Source: CAZMGD01 sp964565705
GTDB taxonomy: Bacteria > Actinomycetota > Acidimicrobiia > Acidimicrobiales > Ilumatobacteraceae
NCBI GenBank assembly: GCA_964565705.1
Contig: CAZMGD010000043.1
Coordinates: forward strand, 1-31,264
DNA: 31,264 nt
Direction of reading: 5' to 3'
A program made the position numbers and the translations under genes. Shown piece after piece: positions 30,307 through 31,264 of this stretch (position 1 is its first letter; each line of letters opens with the position of its first letter). The notes below the pieces were generated by a model, which saw only the letters and a program-made list of their open reading frames with translations, searched no databases and was not told the DNA's origin.

Positions 30307-31264
30307 ATGACCGTTCGGGTAGGGATCAACGGCTTCGGCCGCATCGGCCGCAACTTCTTCCGGGCCGCCAAGCAGCGCGGCGCCGACATCGACTTCGTGG
30401 CCGTGAACGACCTCGGCTCGCTCACGACGATGGCTCACCTCCTCAAGTACGACTCGATCGTCGGCACCTTCCCGAGCACCGTGAAGGAGCACAAGGAAGG
30501 CATCACGGTCGACGGTGACCTGCTCAAGGTGCTGTCGGTGCGCAACCCGGCCGAGCTGCCGTGGGGCGATCTCGGCGTCGACATCGTGATCGAGAGCACC
30601 GGCCTGTTCACCGCCCGCGACAAGGCCGCGGTGCACCTCGAAGCGGGCGCGCCCTACGTCATGGTCAGCGCGCCGTCGTCGGGGGCGGACGCGACGTTCG
30701 TCTACGGCGTCAACCACACCGACTTCGATCCAGCCACGCACAAGGTGTTCTCCAACGCGAGCTGCACGACCAACTGCTTCGTGCCGCTGGTCAAGGTGCT
30801 CGACGACGCGTTCGGCATCGAGAACGGCCTGATGACGACGGTCCACGCCTACACGGGTGATCAGCAGCTGGTCGACGGTCCGCACAGCGACCTCCGCCGG
30901 GCCCGCGCCGCGGCGATCAACATCGTGCCGACCAGCACCGGCGCGGCGCGGGCGACGAGCCTCGTGCTCGAGTCGATGAAGGGCAAGCTCGACGGCACGT
31001 CGCTGCGCGTGCCGGTGCCCACCGGGTCGATCAGCGACCTGGTCGCCAACCTGAAGGTCGAGGCGTCGGTCGCGGAGATCAACGCCGCCTACAAGGCCGC
31101 CGCGAGCAAGGGCCCGCTGAAGGGCATCTTGAAGTACACCGACGAGCCGATCGTGTCCCACGACATCACGACCGACCCGCACAGCTGCATCTTCGACTCC
31201 GACCTGACGATGAGCATGGGCAAGCTGGTCAAGGTGCTCGGCTGGTACGACAACGAGTGGGGCT
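30307..31264 (+). CDS. gap: Glyceraldehyde-3-phosphate dehydrogenase, type I (3' end beyond window)
   Basis: This glycolytic enzyme oxidises glyceraldehyde-3-phosphate to 1,3-bisphosphoglycerate with NAD. The first 319 codons are present of about 335. The Rossmann motif is VGINGFGRIGRNFFRAA (about 5-21). The conserved Asp after strand two (VNDLGS, Asp35) indicates NAD preference. The catalytic Cys153 is in SNASCTTNCFVP, and the C-terminal GWYDNEWG runs to the window end. The substrate-binding segment VPTSTGAARATSLVLE is present. The ATG at 30307 is set by the family N-terminus; the ribosome site is weak. In actinobacteria pgk and tpiA usually follow, outside this window. Confidence 0.97.
   Translation, partial: MTVRVGINGFGRIGRNFFRAAKQRGADIDFVAVNDLGSLTTMAHLLKYDSIVGTFPSTVKEHKEGITVDGDLLKVLSVRNPAELPWGDLGVDIVIESTGLFTARDKAAVHLEAGAPYVMVSAPSSGADATFVYGVNHTDFDPATHKVFSNASCTTNCFVPLVKVLDDAFGIENGLMTTVHAYTGDQQLVDGPHSDLRRARAAAINIVPTSTGAARATSLVLESMKGKLDGTSLRVPVPTGSISDLVANLKVEASVAEINAAYKAAASKGPLKGILKYTDEPIVSHDITTDPHSCIFDSDLTMSMGKLVKVLGWYDNEWG

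Noticed and set aside
1..31264. CRISPR arrays, insertion sequences, prophage or toxin-antitoxin systems
   Set aside because: No regularly spaced repeats, transposase or integrase motifs, phage genes or toxin-antitoxin pairs were seen; the only tandem repeat (3232-3358) has no spacers.

Overview
The window comes from a very GC-rich actinobacterium. Synteny, an actinobacterial bS22 mini-gene, GTG/TTG starts and a secreted protein built from VDVxGWF-type repeats point to the class Acidimicrobiia (Ilumatobacter-like). This placement is inference from gene content, not a database match. The sequence is a scaffold: exactly 100 Ns at 17373-17472 join two contigs, so genes on the two sides may not be true neighbours.

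Left arm (1-8649): the housekeeping series glmU, prs, rplY (L25/Ctc), pth, mfd runs on the minus strand. Two insertions interrupt it: a YCII-like/ECF sigma pair between pth and mfd, and a UBP zinc-finger gene plus a luciferase-like monooxygenase between prs and rplY. GlmU ends inside its left-handed beta-helix and lacks the acetyltransferase active-site part. A membrane-anchored secreted protein (8715-9911) is divergent from glmU.

Catabolic island (10053-17372): a divergent quinone-reductase-like MDR gene faces a tightly overlapping seven-gene operon: ACAD10/11-like acyl-CoA dehydrogenase, MDR reductase, HAD hydrolase, APH/ACAD10-type kinase, SDR, TetR regulator and a second SDR cut by the gap. 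Kinase plus ACAD11-like dehydrogenase is the chemistry known for 4-hydroxyacyl-CoA catabolism (mammalian ACAD10/11, Pseudomonas Lva). Here the parts of the fused eukaryotic protein are separate genes.

Right contig (17473-31264): a hypothetical gene, a small membrane peptide and a DHA2-like MFS transporter lie downstream of tRNA-Gln. Then come the 30-residue bS22 gene and the conserved block metG, tatD, small secreted barrel-like protein, rsmA, ispE. After these are a large secreted repeat/propeller protein, a CLC-F type fluoride transporter under a fluoride riboswitch, a SAM methyltransferase, rapZ and the start of gap.

The most notable signals are the fluoride riboswitch with a possible RBS-sequestering platform, a pair of near-identical long hairpins just upstream of two unrelated genes, the truncated GlmU, and the unfused ACAD10-like operon.
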